From Paramecium sonneborni (lineage: Eukaryota > Ciliophora > Oligohymenophorea > Peniculida > Parameciidae): a DNA stretch of 64,000 nucleotides. Positions 43,246 through 54,978 of the stretch are shown piece by piece. The translations under genes and the position numbers were made by a program. The stretch covers positions 280,696 through 344,695 of the forward strand of contig CAJJDN010000122.1 in assembly GCA_905182985.1 (NCBI GenBank), written 5' to 3'. How positions within the stretch are numbered: the first letter of the stretch is position 1; every line of letters begins with the position of its first letter. Below the pieces are notes generated by a model. It did not search any database. It was not told the origin of the DNA and saw only the letters and a program-made list of their open reading frames with translations.

Positions 43246-43838
43246 AAACCGAGTATATTTTATCATCCTGAGTTTTTTCTATTTTTTACATAATTTTTTA
43301 AAAGCAAGAAAGATTAATTGATTCCATCTAACTCATAACAGATACCAATACAATATATTTCACTTTGGTTCTATTATAATTGTATAACTACTTTATCTTT
43401 AAATTAATTATTTCTTAAAAAGTTTTTGTGGTGAGTAATAATAAAATCGTATATGATACTAATTATTAGTCAAAGCTAATTTTTAAAGGATTTTCATTAC
43501 ATTTTTCAAGATTTTTAATTATTGAATTGAACTTTTGTAGAAATTAACATATTTTGAAACTGTATGAATAAACATTTGAAAATATCTCTAGCTCTTTTTT
43601 GATAGTTTTTAATTTTCTGAACCACATCTAAATCAAATCAATAATATCCGATTTTTTATATAGAGCTAATTTTTATAATTGGGTCAAGATTATTTACCCA
43701 ATCTGAAATTATTTTAATTTTAGTTCAGAGAATTCTAAAATTTAACTTTATATTTCTATTTCTATTTCTACTTCTTTCTCTAAGATATATAAATAGACCT
43801 TAATGAAAAATGATGATAAAATATTGATATTAAATAAA
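43246..43838. other. intergenic region between convergent genes
   Basis: About 590 bp, AT-rich, without recognisable coding signal. A short TTTCTATTTC tandem pattern lies near 43748-43775. Confidence 0.5.
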
Positions 43839-46800
43839 TCATATAATAATCAATGTTGCAAGTGCTATGAAATTGATTAAGTATGCTGAAAGACATTATT
43901 AACATCTAACACCATATTTATCTTCTTTAATCCATCTATACGTGTGATCAGATTGGACAAAACAAATAGCACTATCAAACCTATAATAAGTATCTTCATA
44001 AGGTTAGCATTTTTGATTCTTCCAAACACATAACATAATTTGAGGATCTTGTAGATTAACTATCACATTTTTGCATTATATTTCATTGGGATAATCTTAA
44101 CATTAGAATGGGACACATGATGAGAAATATAAACTCCATTAACATGCAGGAGCCAAAGATTAACAAATAGGTTGATTATTAACTTTATCACAAGAAGAAA
44201 TGACTTAACAAACTTAGCTAGAGGTGTTCCAATAGCATAAACCATCTGATCCTATTGAACCATAATGACACGAGTCACTTCCATATTTACTACATGAATC
44301 CAAACTCGATGCAGATTAACAAATCTAATTACTTTGAGATTGACATTATAATGATTATGCCATACAATCTAGAGCAGAGGAACCTTTCAATTCAGTACAA
44401 TTTGTAAAAGGCACGCATGAATTAGATTGCCACATACATTCATTCTGTTAAGAACAATGTACTGAATCTAATATTTCTTTACATTCTGATTTTACACATT
44501 GATTATTCTAAATTAGTTTACATACAGGTTTAGATAAGGTACATTCTATTTCATTTAGATCTGTACAGGAACAAGCATTTTTAGGTTTAATTCTATTTAA
44601 TGAGCATGAAATACATTATCCATTAGATTATTCAGGATTACTCCAATGATAAGTTCCACCAGTAGTTTAGTAACATTGTTAAAATGAATACTATTTAATA
44701 AGATATGAGGCAGAAGCACAACCAGTGCCATTCCAAACACATGTTACTATATTTGCTCTATCAATATTTTAATAGACAAATGAACAATTTGTTTAAGAAT
44801 AGGATGCACAAGTCATTTACTCACATATACCTTAAGTAACATTCCATAAACATGCTTTATCAAGCAAATAGCATTCACCTTAAACTGTTATTTAAGAGCA
44901 ACTTGTAAGTATTTAACAAGATTAATTTTCATATTTGCAATATCCTTCCTATCCAATTCCATTTGAACATAATTACAAAGACTCAATGCTTGAACAAGTT
45001 TATAAATGCTCTCTACTTTGACAAACTCCATCAATAGAAACAGGGCATAATGTTGTTTAAGCTAGACATTCTAATGAGTTCTTTCCTCTAAGTTTAGTGC
45101 AAAAATCTTATTGTATTGGATTTATAATAAATTCACAAGAACCTCCTTTTTAGTAATTTGAATCATAAAGCCAATAGCATTCTACTTTTTAAACGCATTA
45201 GAGTTGGTTTTAAGGACAACCACTTTCATTACAAAACCCTTAATTCCAATAACAATTAGCTAAATTACATTCATATTGAGTTAATATCTAAGCGCATAAA
45301 CATTTATTTCTTGGAACAAGCAATTAACTAAATTGAATACTACAAGGAATGCAATAACCATCCTCATTATTGGTGCTCCATCTACCAGTTTAATCTGTAT
45401 TAACGAAACATGTATTTTCTGAAAAAAGATTATCTGCAGCAACACAAGCACCATTTTTCCATGCACATGATTAAACATAATTCCAATTAGTTGGATAAAT
45501 TATAAAAGTACATTATTCTTTTGTCGTATAATTTTGACATGATTTCAACTAACATACATTATTCGAATAATAACAAATTGATGAGAGGATACATTGTTAA
45601 TAGTCATAATATGAACAATTGTCTCCAAAAAAACATTTGTTTGTATTATAATTCCAAGAACATTAAAAATATGGAGATTAGTGATCAAAGCATTCTTATG
45701 GATTATTAATATCTTAACAAGTTAGATTGTTATTTAAAGTTGCTGCCTAACACTTGTTAGTTTTAGAATTATAATATGGGCATCGTAGAGTCTAAGAGGC
45801 GCATTCATCTGAACTACCACCTGATAATGCAGTACATGATGTGAATGTTTAACAAGACCCATTATTCCACATGCATTATGAATTTTGAATACATAATGAT
45901 TAAGTCAATCCAGTGCATGGTTATTGTTGACAGTGATTACTTTGAGTATTCCATTGGCATTCTAAACTTTACATACAGTTTATTTATGAAATTAATTAAG
46001 AACATGCACATCTATAGGGATTTGGGTATTAAGGAGCTTAACAAGTCAAACAGATTTTTAAAGTATTACTCCATCTTGCTGTTTATTTAGTATTTATTGA
46101 GCAAGTGGCTGAAGTTAATTAGTTTGCATAAGTTGTTGTTTAAGCGCAAACTACTTAAGCTGAATTCCAATAACATGGAATTGGAGTATAAGAATTGATT
46201 GATGAATAGTAGTATTAACATGTTTATGGATTAGTAAATATTGAACAACTTACAGGTTAACAAATATTATTACTCCAATAGCACTACTTTTAAAACTATT
46301 AGCAATCATTTTATTATGTTAATTATGAACATTTGCTCAATATTTAACAGGATCCATTTTGCCATATACAGAATCCATTATTACCTAATACATGTGTACA
46401 TAAACTCTAATTTGAATAAGATGAACATGGACTCATTGTATTTGTACAATTTTTCCCATTACTTCCTGGACAATTAATACTTTAAACTATGCATTCAGAT
46501 TGAGATGTTCCTATTAAACTACCACAAGATGTAAAATTTACGCATTACCCCCCAGACCAAAGACAATTTTTATTGGATGCACAGTTTGATTATATCACTA
46601 TATTTGAACATACAAGTTGTTAACAATAATTGTTTTGCCACATGCAAGAACTACTTTATTCTGAGCAATCAAATTCATTATATAATTAAGAACATTAACA
46701 TTGATTAGGAATTTCTAAATAAAGTTTTGTTTGATTTTTATGCTATGAACATGAAACACAACTTGAGCCTGTCCATTTAAAAGTATGTAAAGTATTTGAA

Positions 46801-48209
46801 ATACATTAAGTAGCATTCAAATTATTTGAATCAGTTAAATTTTAACATTTTCCACTTTGCCAAATACAAGGCTAAACGTCATTTGTGTACAAATTTGGAA
46901 TTGTATAAATACAGTTTTTAGAATCCTAAATGGATGCACAAGTTAATGATTAGCATCTGTTTTGATACCACATACAGGAATAACCAAATCTATAACATTG
47001 TTTTTATGAAGTTATTTATTCACAAGTTTAAACTTGATAACATTAATATCCTGACCAATAGCAATATCCTAGTTACATTAAGCATAAATCTTTTGTAGTT
47101 TAGCTCAAACATAAGGAAGAAGACAAACCAGTACATTATGAAGAAGTGAAATTAAAAAAAGGGCAATTGAATGAGCTGCCAAGACATTTTTATTAAGTTT
47201 GTGCCTAAGGACAATTTGAAAATTATTAACAAGTATTATTCTGCCATATGCATGAAAGATTTTCTATGCAGGATAGTTAATCTTTTATCTGATTACAACC
47301 CAATGTATTACATTCTGTATTATTCTACCAAGTACAGTAATCTGTTTATTGGCATTATTCACTTAGGTAATTTGAACATTAACATTCATTATTTGGTTGA
47401 TATTAATTAATTGAGTCAAGTTAAGGTATTTTGTACATACATGGGATACATAATCCAGAACTATTTGAAACTTAGATCCAGTAATATGTTTAAAGTGTTT
47501 TTTATGAACAATCTTGAGAATTTAAACTCTTAGCATTTTAATATGACTAACATTATCCTTATACAAACTAGCATGGCGTAATGGTTTTAGGATTCAATCC
47601 TTCTATTACAAATTTACATTCTTATTCAAATGTATAATCACCACATTATTTTTGTACACATGAATTAGAATTGTTATTCCAAATACAAAGATTTTCCAAT
47701 GATGAACATTGACTCTACGAAAAGTTTGTGCAAGATTATGCTGTCTAACATGTTGAATTATTCCAATAACATAATGTTCCTTGAAAACCCATTTATTATA
47801 AGGAGCATTAAGTCTAATTAAATTAAGAGCATTTTGGTAAATTATCTAATGATACACAGATTGTTGAATTTTATTAATTTGAGCATTGAATATTTTACTA
47901 ATAACATGACAAATTTTGAGAAGAATTTATATTCGAACAAGAACTAAATTATTAACATTTACTTCCATCCCACCAACAGTCTAAAAAATTTAGCTAACAA
48001 CTAGTCTAATTATTCAATTATCTGCATCCTAGGCTTTGACATGAATTTGAGGTAGCATTCCATCCACAAGATTACTAATTATTCAAAGTACCGCAAGTGT
48101 ATTGATCAAATTATGAACATTCACACTAATTTGTAACTTGAATTGTCAATTAAGCTAAACATAATGCTCCGAAAGCAATAATCACAAATATTAATATATT
48201 TTGTTTCAT
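43839..48209 (-). CDS. surface-antigen-type cysteine-rich GPI protein, 1456 aa
   Basis: Intronless, 1457 codons including stop. Signal peptide MKQNILIFVIIAFGALCLAQ, then about 20 degenerate Cys units with hallmarks such as C-x-W-N (CMWQSNSC, CLWNVTQGIC, CMWNNGSCQTF, CIWQNGSC), CTxLxG and NxS/T glycosylation sites. It ends CQQCLSAYLINFIALATLIII, a GPI-signal-like hydrophobic tail. This is the periodic-Cys organisation of Paramecium surface (immobilisation) antigens, which coat cell and cilia and are expressed mutually exclusively. Classical antigens are longer (about 2500 residues) with central near-identical repeats; here repeats are diverged, so it may be a shorter relative. Confidence 0.85.
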
Positions 48210-48739
48210 AAATTATTGATTTCATATTTTAATCTCAATGCCTATATGAAGTAAATCTTATGACAATTTAATTCTATAATTATTATTAACTTAATGAAAC
48301 CATTCATAAGTTTGATTTGTTCCCATGAAAATATTGTCGAAAGAGCTCTTCTGTTTAATATCTACTCAAATTTGTTTCATTAATGCCTAAATCTTAGATA
48401 TTATTTTCAATTCTATATAACTTAATACTCTGCATAAATATATTCATTATATTAATTTAGTTATCAATATTTATATTTATATTCTATAAAATTTTTTGCC
48501 TCTTAATATAATTATTTAAATTCAGAATTTTATAAAGAAGAAAGATATATGCTTATTCGAATCACATGGTCTCTGATTTTGCTTCTAAATATTAAATTTA
48601 GATAATATTAGTGTGTCATTAATCTAATTATTATAATATATGATTCATCAAAATAAAACCAATATTTCTTTTGTTGAATAAATTTATGAATTAATATTAA
48701 AATTTTAAAAACAATTAATATACATTGTCATTAACCAAT
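48210..48739. other. region between the surface-antigen start and the RRM gene
   Basis: About 530 bp upstream of the surface-antigen-type gene, so it probably contains its promoter, which in Paramecium antigens governs exclusive expression. AT-rich; no element that I can name. Confidence 0.45.
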
Positions 48740-49417
48740 TCAAGCTTTAAGTTATTCTTTCTATAATGGGAATAAATAAAATATATACAAATCCTGGATA
48801 TGTGTAAATGATTCCTAATTCTTTTAGTTTTTATCTCTTTTTTTCTTCATTTTCTAATAACTTTTAAACTTCTTTTACAATTTATTCATTGGATTTTTCC
48901 TAATTAGAATTATGATGATACTTTGTTTGAATCTTCAACAGCTTTTTCTGACCAATTAATAAAAAATAATTTTTAATTTCCATGCTTATATTTGAAAGGA
49001 TCAGGATGTTCCTCGCTTAATACATTGACAATTAACTTCTTTCCATTCATTAAATAACCATTCATAGCTTATGCTGCAATTGGTGCCACTTCCTTATCAG
49101 CAAATTTAATGAAACCATAACCTTAGGCTCTATTAGTCTAAAAATATATAAATTTTATGGATTACTTTTTTGCTTCTAAATAATTTGACTCCTATCACAT
49201 CACCAAATTATGTAAAGTATTCTTTTAATCCTTCTTCTACAAAACCATAAGGTAAATGACCAACATAAATTATTCCATTTTATCTTTCTTAAGTTTATTA
49301 TTCCAATCTGTTGATTTTAGTTTTTATTTTTTAATCCTTATTTGAAGATTCTTGATTTTATTTTTCAACAATTTTTTATTTTTTGCTTATAACCTTCTAG
49401 GTTTTTTTTGTGCTCAT
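48740..49417 (-). CDS. NOP15: RRM protein, NIFK/Nop15-like
   Basis: 199 aa after introns 49138-49165 (28 nt), 48900-48921 (22 nt) and 48761-48788 (28 nt). A Lys/Gln-rich N-terminus (MSTKKTQKVISKKQK) precedes one RRM (about 60-140): RNP2-like IIYVGHLPYGFVEEGL, RNP1-like GYGFIKFADKEVA. It then shows PIAAQAMNGYLMNGKKLIV and the C-terminal pattern LLENEEKKRQKLKELGIIYTY, which parallels the LLKKE...RLAKKGIDYDFP tail of NIFK (MKI67IP)/Nop15. These are nucleolar factors for 60S ribosome biogenesis. The tail match also supports the two 3' introns. Confidence 0.8.
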
Positions 49418-49467
49418 AATTAAATTATGTTAAATTATTTTAATTTATAAGCAAATTTAATAAATTA

Positions 49468-49752
49468 TCAATCAAAAACAACCTTTGGTATCTCAATCTC
49501 ATCATCTTCCTTAACTATGACATTTTATTGTAATGTAACAATTTATTAATTTTTTTATTCTCCTTTTGTGTTATCTAAATTTGAATTATTTACGATGGAA
49601 TAAAACATCTCATCTTCTGTTTATTTTTATTATTTTGAACTGCTATCTTCTTCTCCAATAAAACTTTTCGTTTATCTGATTTGAGCAGCTATTTAATAAA
49701 GATTACTATTAATTCTATTGCTAGCATTCATAAATACATCTATCTAATTCAT
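49468..49752 (-). CDS. small acidic hypothetical protein
   Basis: 94 aa, intronless. It starts MNQIDVFMNASNRINS and ends VKEDDEIEIPKVVFD. Gln/Asn-rich with acidic clusters, probably disordered. It is 50 bp upstream of the NIFK-like gene on the same strand. No family was recognised. Confidence 0.5.
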
Positions 49753-50019
49753 CTTAATTCACTGATTAAAATATCTTTTAAGCATCATAGAATTAATCAT
49801 TAATTGATTTCTAGTTATATTTCAATAATTTACTATTGTAGATACGTAATTATCAATCAATGAATATCCTTATCTCAAGTTATTAACAACCCATATATGA
49901 TAATGCAATTAATTGATTTGCAAATCTTGTTTTTAATATTTTTACACTATTTTTATTAAAATAATCTTAGGGTAGAAATCCCAAATAAGTCTTTGGTTGG
50001 CTTTTGTTTTCTTTTATTA

Positions 50020-50289
50020 TCATTATTTTATGGTTGATATTGAATATCTTTCTCGTTTCATATAATTGCTCATATTTTTCATAAATTTAGGGAATTCAAG
50101 TTCTAGTTGTTCAAGAATTCTTGAAATTATTTCTAACTCAATTCTGGTTGTTAAAAATTCTACTTTAATAATAATATTTACTTTATTAGGACATTGATTC
50201 ACACATTAATGAGATTCATTTAATGATTTGACTGTTAACTGAAAATGATGATTAAGTAAGTTTAAATAAAATTTAAAGAATAGATACAT
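50020..50289 (-). CDS. small hypothetical protein with CX3C
   Basis: 89 aa, ATG at 50287-50289 to TGA 50020-50022. After a hydrophobic start (MYLFFKFYLNLLNHHFQ) it reads KSLNESHQCVNQCPNK, KVEFLTTRIELEIISRILEQ and FPKFMKNMSNYMKRERYS. A single CX3C recalls small Tim chaperones, but the second CX3C is missing, so I do not assign that family. A 5' fragment is repeated at 51270-51424 beyond the N at 51269. Confidence 0.5.
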
Positions 50290-51268
50290 TAATAATCAAA
50301 CCTTATCCAAAGCTGGATTATATGAGTGTATTTATAGAAATTTTAAGATTAAAAAAAAATAAAAATTTTTATTTTATGAAAATATAAAATCACATTAAAG
50401 GAATGATTGAGTTATAGGATTTCTCCAATTTTTTAAATAGCACTTTCAATTTGAATATCAATTCGGATATCTGTAATTATGATTAAAGGAGAAGTGATAA
50501 GAAATTCAAAGTTTCTTTGAAATTAATATAAAAATTATCATTTGAAGTTAGAAAGTCTTTGATAATTTAGAAGATCATTGAATATTTTGTCTTTTGACAT
50601 TTTCCTTCGATCTAATTAAGGTAGATAAAATATATTTAAGAGATTCATTTTAATTTCTTCAGTGGATGAGTGAGTTTGCCAATTATTTTATAAGACTATT
50701 TTTCTTTATCCAAATCAATTAAGGTAGCAAGAACATAATAAGCATTAAATATTTATTCAATTGTATTAGCAATTTAAGATTGATAGGAATTGATTCCTTA
50801 TTTGCTTTGCAAATATGTAAATTAGAGAACAGCATATAACTGAGTTAATAGTTTAAGAATTGATGTTTATGATCTTCTTGAAATGCATAATTCTTGAATT
50901 TATTTTGAATGATTTCTAAATAGTATTGGATTTAATAGAACACATTTGACAAGAGCATTAAGTAAGTTTTGATTCCAATCAATTTGTGATAAATGATGTA
51001 TGTAATTCTTGAATTGATCTTCATAGATATTGATCATTTAGGATTTTGACTTTTATTTATAAAGTTAGCATAAGTATACATAATAAAATATATTAAGATT
51101 GGATTTATCATTTGATTAGAAATTGATCACTGATTCAATTTCGATAAGTACATCATGATTGTATTTCTAAAAGTTAAAATAAATGGGTGATTACTTTAAT
51201 AGCAAGTTCTTTAATAATGAGTTGTAATATTTGAGATTCTTACTATGCATCTAAGTACTTGTCTTTAA
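50135..51268. repeat. 1134-bp exact direct repeat, copy 1 (likely unmerged contig overlap)
   Basis: Identical, as far as I compared, to 51270-52403 at an offset of 1135, with a single N (51269) between. It begins AACTCAATTCTGGTTG and ends TTGTCTTTAA. The arrangement is the same as at 12257: unique sequence continues left of copy 1 and right of copy 2 only. Confidence 0.9.
50390..51268 (-). pseudogene. 3' fragment of the helical gene in repeat copy 1
   Basis: Same sequence as the last part of the gene at 51525-52545, including the in-frame TGA (here at 50645-50647) and part of the first exon with the intron at 51167-51194. Its 5' end is cut by the N. Probably an assembly artefact. Confidence 0.8.
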
Positions 51269-51269
51269 N

Positions 51270-52403
51270 AACTCAATTCTGGTTGTTAAAAATTCTACTT
51301 TAATAATAATATTTACTTTATTAGGACATTGATTCACACATTAATGAGATTCATTTAATGATTTGACTGTTAACTGAAAATGATGATTAAGTAAGTTTAA
51401 ATAAAATTTAAAGAATAGATACATTAATAATCAAACCTTATCCAAAGCTGGATTATATGAGTGTATTTATAGAAATTTTAAGATTAAAAAAAAATAAAAA
51501 TTTTTATTTTATGAAAATATAAAATCACATTAAAGGAATGATTGAGTTATAGGATTTCTCCAATTTTTTAAATAGCACTTTCAATTTGAATATCAATTCG
51601 GATATCTGTAATTATGATTAAAGGAGAAGTGATAAGAAATTCAAAGTTTCTTTGAAATTAATATAAAAATTATCATTTGAAGTTAGAAAGTCTTTGATAA
51701 TTTAGAAGATCATTGAATATTTTGTCTTTTGACATTTTCCTTCGATCTAATTAAGGTAGATAAAATATATTTAAGAGATTCATTTTAATTTCTTCAGTGG
51801 ATGAGTGAGTTTGCCAATTATTTTATAAGACTATTTTTCTTTATCCAAATCAATTAAGGTAGCAAGAACATAATAAGCATTAAATATTTATTCAATTGTA
51901 TTAGCAATTTAAGATTGATAGGAATTGATTCCTTATTTGCTTTGCAAATATGTAAATTAGAGAACAGCATATAACTGAGTTAATAGTTTAAGAATTGATG
52001 TTTATGATCTTCTTGAAATGCATAATTCTTGAATTTATTTTGAATGATTTCTAAATAGTATTGGATTTAATAGAACACATTTGACAAGAGCATTAAGTAA
52101 GTTTTGATTCCAATCAATTTGTGATAAATGATGTATGTAATTCTTGAATTGATCTTCATAGATATTGATCATTTAGGATTTTGACTTTTATTTATAAAGT
52201 TAGCATAAGTATACATAATAAAATATATTAAGATTGGATTTATCATTTGATTAGAAATTGATCACTGATTCAATTTCGATAAGTACATCATGATTGTATT
52301 TCTAAAAGTTAAAATAAATGGGTGATTACTTTAATAGCAAGTTCTTTAATAATGAGTTGTAATATTTGAGATTCTTACTATGCATCTAAGTACTTGTCTT
52401 TAA
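51270..52403. repeat. 1134-bp exact direct repeat, copy 2
   Basis: Second copy of 50135-51268. It contains the start fragment of the 89-aa gene (51270-51424) and most of the helical gene at 51525-52545. Confidence 0.9.
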
Positions 52404-52545
52404 TTGTAAATATTTTATCAGTCATTTATATAAAGATGGGCGAGAGAGTTTCAGGATATTGAGTATATTTATTGATATCTAATTGTAGTTGTTATTTTTG
52501 ATTGAATTCTTTTTTATCTTAACTACATGATAATAAAATATTCAT
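51525..52545 (-). pseudogene. helical (HEAT-like) protein gene with one in-frame TGA
   Basis: ATG at 52543-52545, intron 52302-52329 (28 nt), then a single frame of 331 codons ending at TGA 51525-51527 but interrupted by TGA at 51780-51782. Text on both sides is equally helix-like: before it DWNQNLLNALVKCVLLNPIL and SYKIIGKLTHPLKKLK; after it YSMIFQIIKDFLTSNDNFYI and LIFKLKVLFKKLEKSYNSII. No GT donor of suitable spacing lies next to the TGA. Possibilities: nonsense mutation, sequencing error, readthrough, or a wrong model (another frame is also coding-like downstream). It is divergent from the coiled-coil gene, with 7 bp between start codons. Confidence 0.55.
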
Positions 52546-52552
52546 AATAATA

Positions 52553-53778
52553 ATGATTTAAAATCATCCACTCGGTCCTAAATCAGCAATGGAAAAATAC
52601 TATATGGAGTAACAATTACCACAGTATTAAACATTGGCACCTTAATAAGCATAGAAAAAGAATCATTCTTACTATCATGATAATGCAAATATTTGGAACA
52701 ATCAACATTAATCAAGTTCAAATATGAAAGTTTTTGCAAAGATTTAAGAATAGAAACTAAAAGGAGAAAAACGCATAAGACAATTACAAAAGTAAGAATA
52801 GAGAGATAAATAATTATATGAAATGAGCAAGCATATATATTTTAATCAATAAAGACATGAAGATCATTTGAGGATGTAGACTCGTAAATTAGAACGTGCA
52901 GGTTTATAAAATCTTAGTCAATAATAATCAGATATTGAAGCAGAATAGTTGTTGCTTAAATAAAATCAATATAATACTACCTTATAAGGAAGAGCTGAAT
53001 TCTTTTGGAATAAAGTAGGTTAACATTCTTAGAAACATATTAAAATGTTAGTGAATCCTAAGATACTGGCTATGGAAGAAGAGGCAGTGAAATTGATTGA
53101 AAAAAGAATAGAGAAAGAACAAATTGTTGAATAAATAAGATGGGATTTAAAATAAGAGAATATGAAACTTATTCGTAAACTTAATGCTAAAAGACAATAA
53201 GAGAATGATGAAATTCATTACAAAGCAGGATTATCACCAACTCATAAATAAGGAATCTGTAAAACTACTCACATTAAAAGACCATCTCATATATCTCGAC
53301 CATCTTTAGATATTGTTGAATAAACTTTACAATAAATTGAAGATAAGGAAGATAAACAATAAAGAACAAGTCGTCCATTTACTGTTGATAGTGATAAACC
53401 ATCATTTTCATTTCATGTAAGACCTCAAACTAGTAATTAGAATAGTCAAACAACAAAAAATGTGCACAGTCTAGCCAAGTAAATGTTTTAAGCATAACAA
53501 GATAATAGTCACTTAGTGTTAATAAGAAATAAAACCTAAGGATGGACAGATCTGAGTTTAAGGGATTGTATCTAGCATAAGCTTGTGATGTTAGTGACAA
53601 TAATTTTAGTAGAACCATACGTTCCAATTGTACCATTCTAAAAGGAATCTCGAATTAAAAGACCAAAGCAATATAAATTACTCAAAATAATAAATCAAAT
53701 AATTCACCTAATGAAGATGTTAACAAAATGTTAGATTCATTTGAAGCCAAACTATAGGATAAAAAACTTTATTATTGA
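52553..53778 (+). CDS. coiled-coil protein
   Basis: 398 aa after one 29-nt intron (53417-53445), starting MIQNHPLGPKSAMEKYYMEQ. An alternative downstream start is ATG 52589. Residues 60-215 form long charged helices rich in E, K, Q and R (KIQEQKLKGEKRIRQLQK, AVKLIEKRIEKEQIVEQIRW). The rest is Ser/Thr-rich with RPSHISRPSLDIVEQ and ends DVNKMLDSFEAKLQDKKLYY. Splicing is supported because the downstream frame (FKGLYLAQACDVSDNNF) is far more protein-like than unspliced reading. It is possibly a cytoskeletal or ciliary component; no family was recognised. Confidence 0.7.
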
Positions 53779-53799
53779 AATATATATATATATATTTAA

Positions 53800-54925
53800 T
53801 CATTTTATATCTTCTTCTTCAACTATTAATTTTTATGGTGGCACAAAACTAGATGTAATTGTCTAAAATCTACCATCACTAAAATTATTTGATTCCAACA
53901 TTTTCTAAGATAAATGTGTAATTCCTATTCTGGTTTGAGTATGTTAATTCTATTTGTATAATTATATACTTGCATATATGATGGTAGAATTGATTATTTA
54001 TGATCATGATCTCTATCTATCATTTTCCCAAAATTAGGAGCAGTTGGTACTCTAAATAATTGACTCTTTTAAGATCTAGAATATATATCAAATTCAAAAT
54101 ATTCTTCAAAAGTATAATCTGATTTTTTAGTCATTATATCATCTCTTCCTTTTTTTGAATCAAATTTAGGTCCAGCTGATCCTAATTTTCTAATGAATAT
54201 TTAATAAATTAGTTTACCTTCTTCCAAACTCAAAATTTGGTTCGTAATCTGGAGCATAATGTTTTCTTTTATAAACAGTCATTTATTCTCTAGATAATGA
54301 TTTATTCATTGAATATTATGGAGTTCTTGGAACCTTACTAAACTAGGTAGTTATATTAAGAAAATTGAATCTTTCCTCATGTGGTGTTGGTTATCCAAAA
54401 AACACTTCCTTTCTAAATACAATAAATATTCTAACCTTCCAGTTTATCTTGACATATCTATAAAACAATCTCTTTTCTAAACTGGTTTTTCAGGTATAGG
54501 TTCTCTATCTCTATTTCCAAAATTGATAGCACTTTAGACTCTTTTCGTGTTTTGTCGTGGAGTTGTTTTAAGTAGAGTTTTTTAATAATCAGGAACTAAA
54601 TGATTAGCTCTATTAGGATTAATAAAATGAATTACTTCTCTAATTGATTGAATTTTGGATTATAATAACCGCAAGGAGGTTAACCATCACATCCGATTTT
54701 GGTATAATTACCAACTGCTCTTGATAATTGTTTAGTAAAAGGTTATTGTGTTTTTTATGCTTATTGATTATTATTAGTAGGTTATTCTTTTTCTTGAGTT
54801 TCAGGTATGGGTATTTCAAAGAGTTAACTTTTGATTCTTTTACCCATTTTACGATTGAGGATCTCATCTTTTCGAGCGAATATAATATATTTCTCACTAG
54901 TTATTTTACCTGCTTTAGAAAACAT
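53800..54925 (-). CDS. hypothetical Pro/Tyr-rich protein, possibly ciliary
   Basis: 340 aa after introns 54638-54669 (32 nt, GAG end), 54413-54435, 54190-54217 and 53950-53969 (20 nt). It starts MFSKAGKITSEKYIIFARKD. Low hydrophobicity, many short motifs with Pro, Tyr and Gly (GCDGQPPC, ANHLVPDYQ, FGQPTPHEERFNFL, KHYAPDYEPNFEFGRR, GSAGPKFDSKKG). That is reminiscent of microtubule-inner or SHIPPO-type proteins, but no full repeat matches. It ends VEEEDIK. It is divergent from the helicase-like gene by 53 bp and convergent with the coiled-coil gene. Confidence 0.7.
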
Positions 54926-54978
54926 ATTTTAGGGGTCATTGGGATTTATAATTAAGGCCATAAAGATAATAATTTAAT

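Noticed and set aside
50020..50289. Small Tim-type mitochondrial chaperone
   Set aside because: Only one CX3C motif is present; the family needs two.
50390..50700. Alternative frame of the helical gene (block with SPLIIITDIRIDIQIESAIQ) as the true C-terminus
   Set aside because: It needs an extra base near the A-run before it and also meets a TGA; the frame given needs only one TGA and divides exactly by three. It stays an open alternative.
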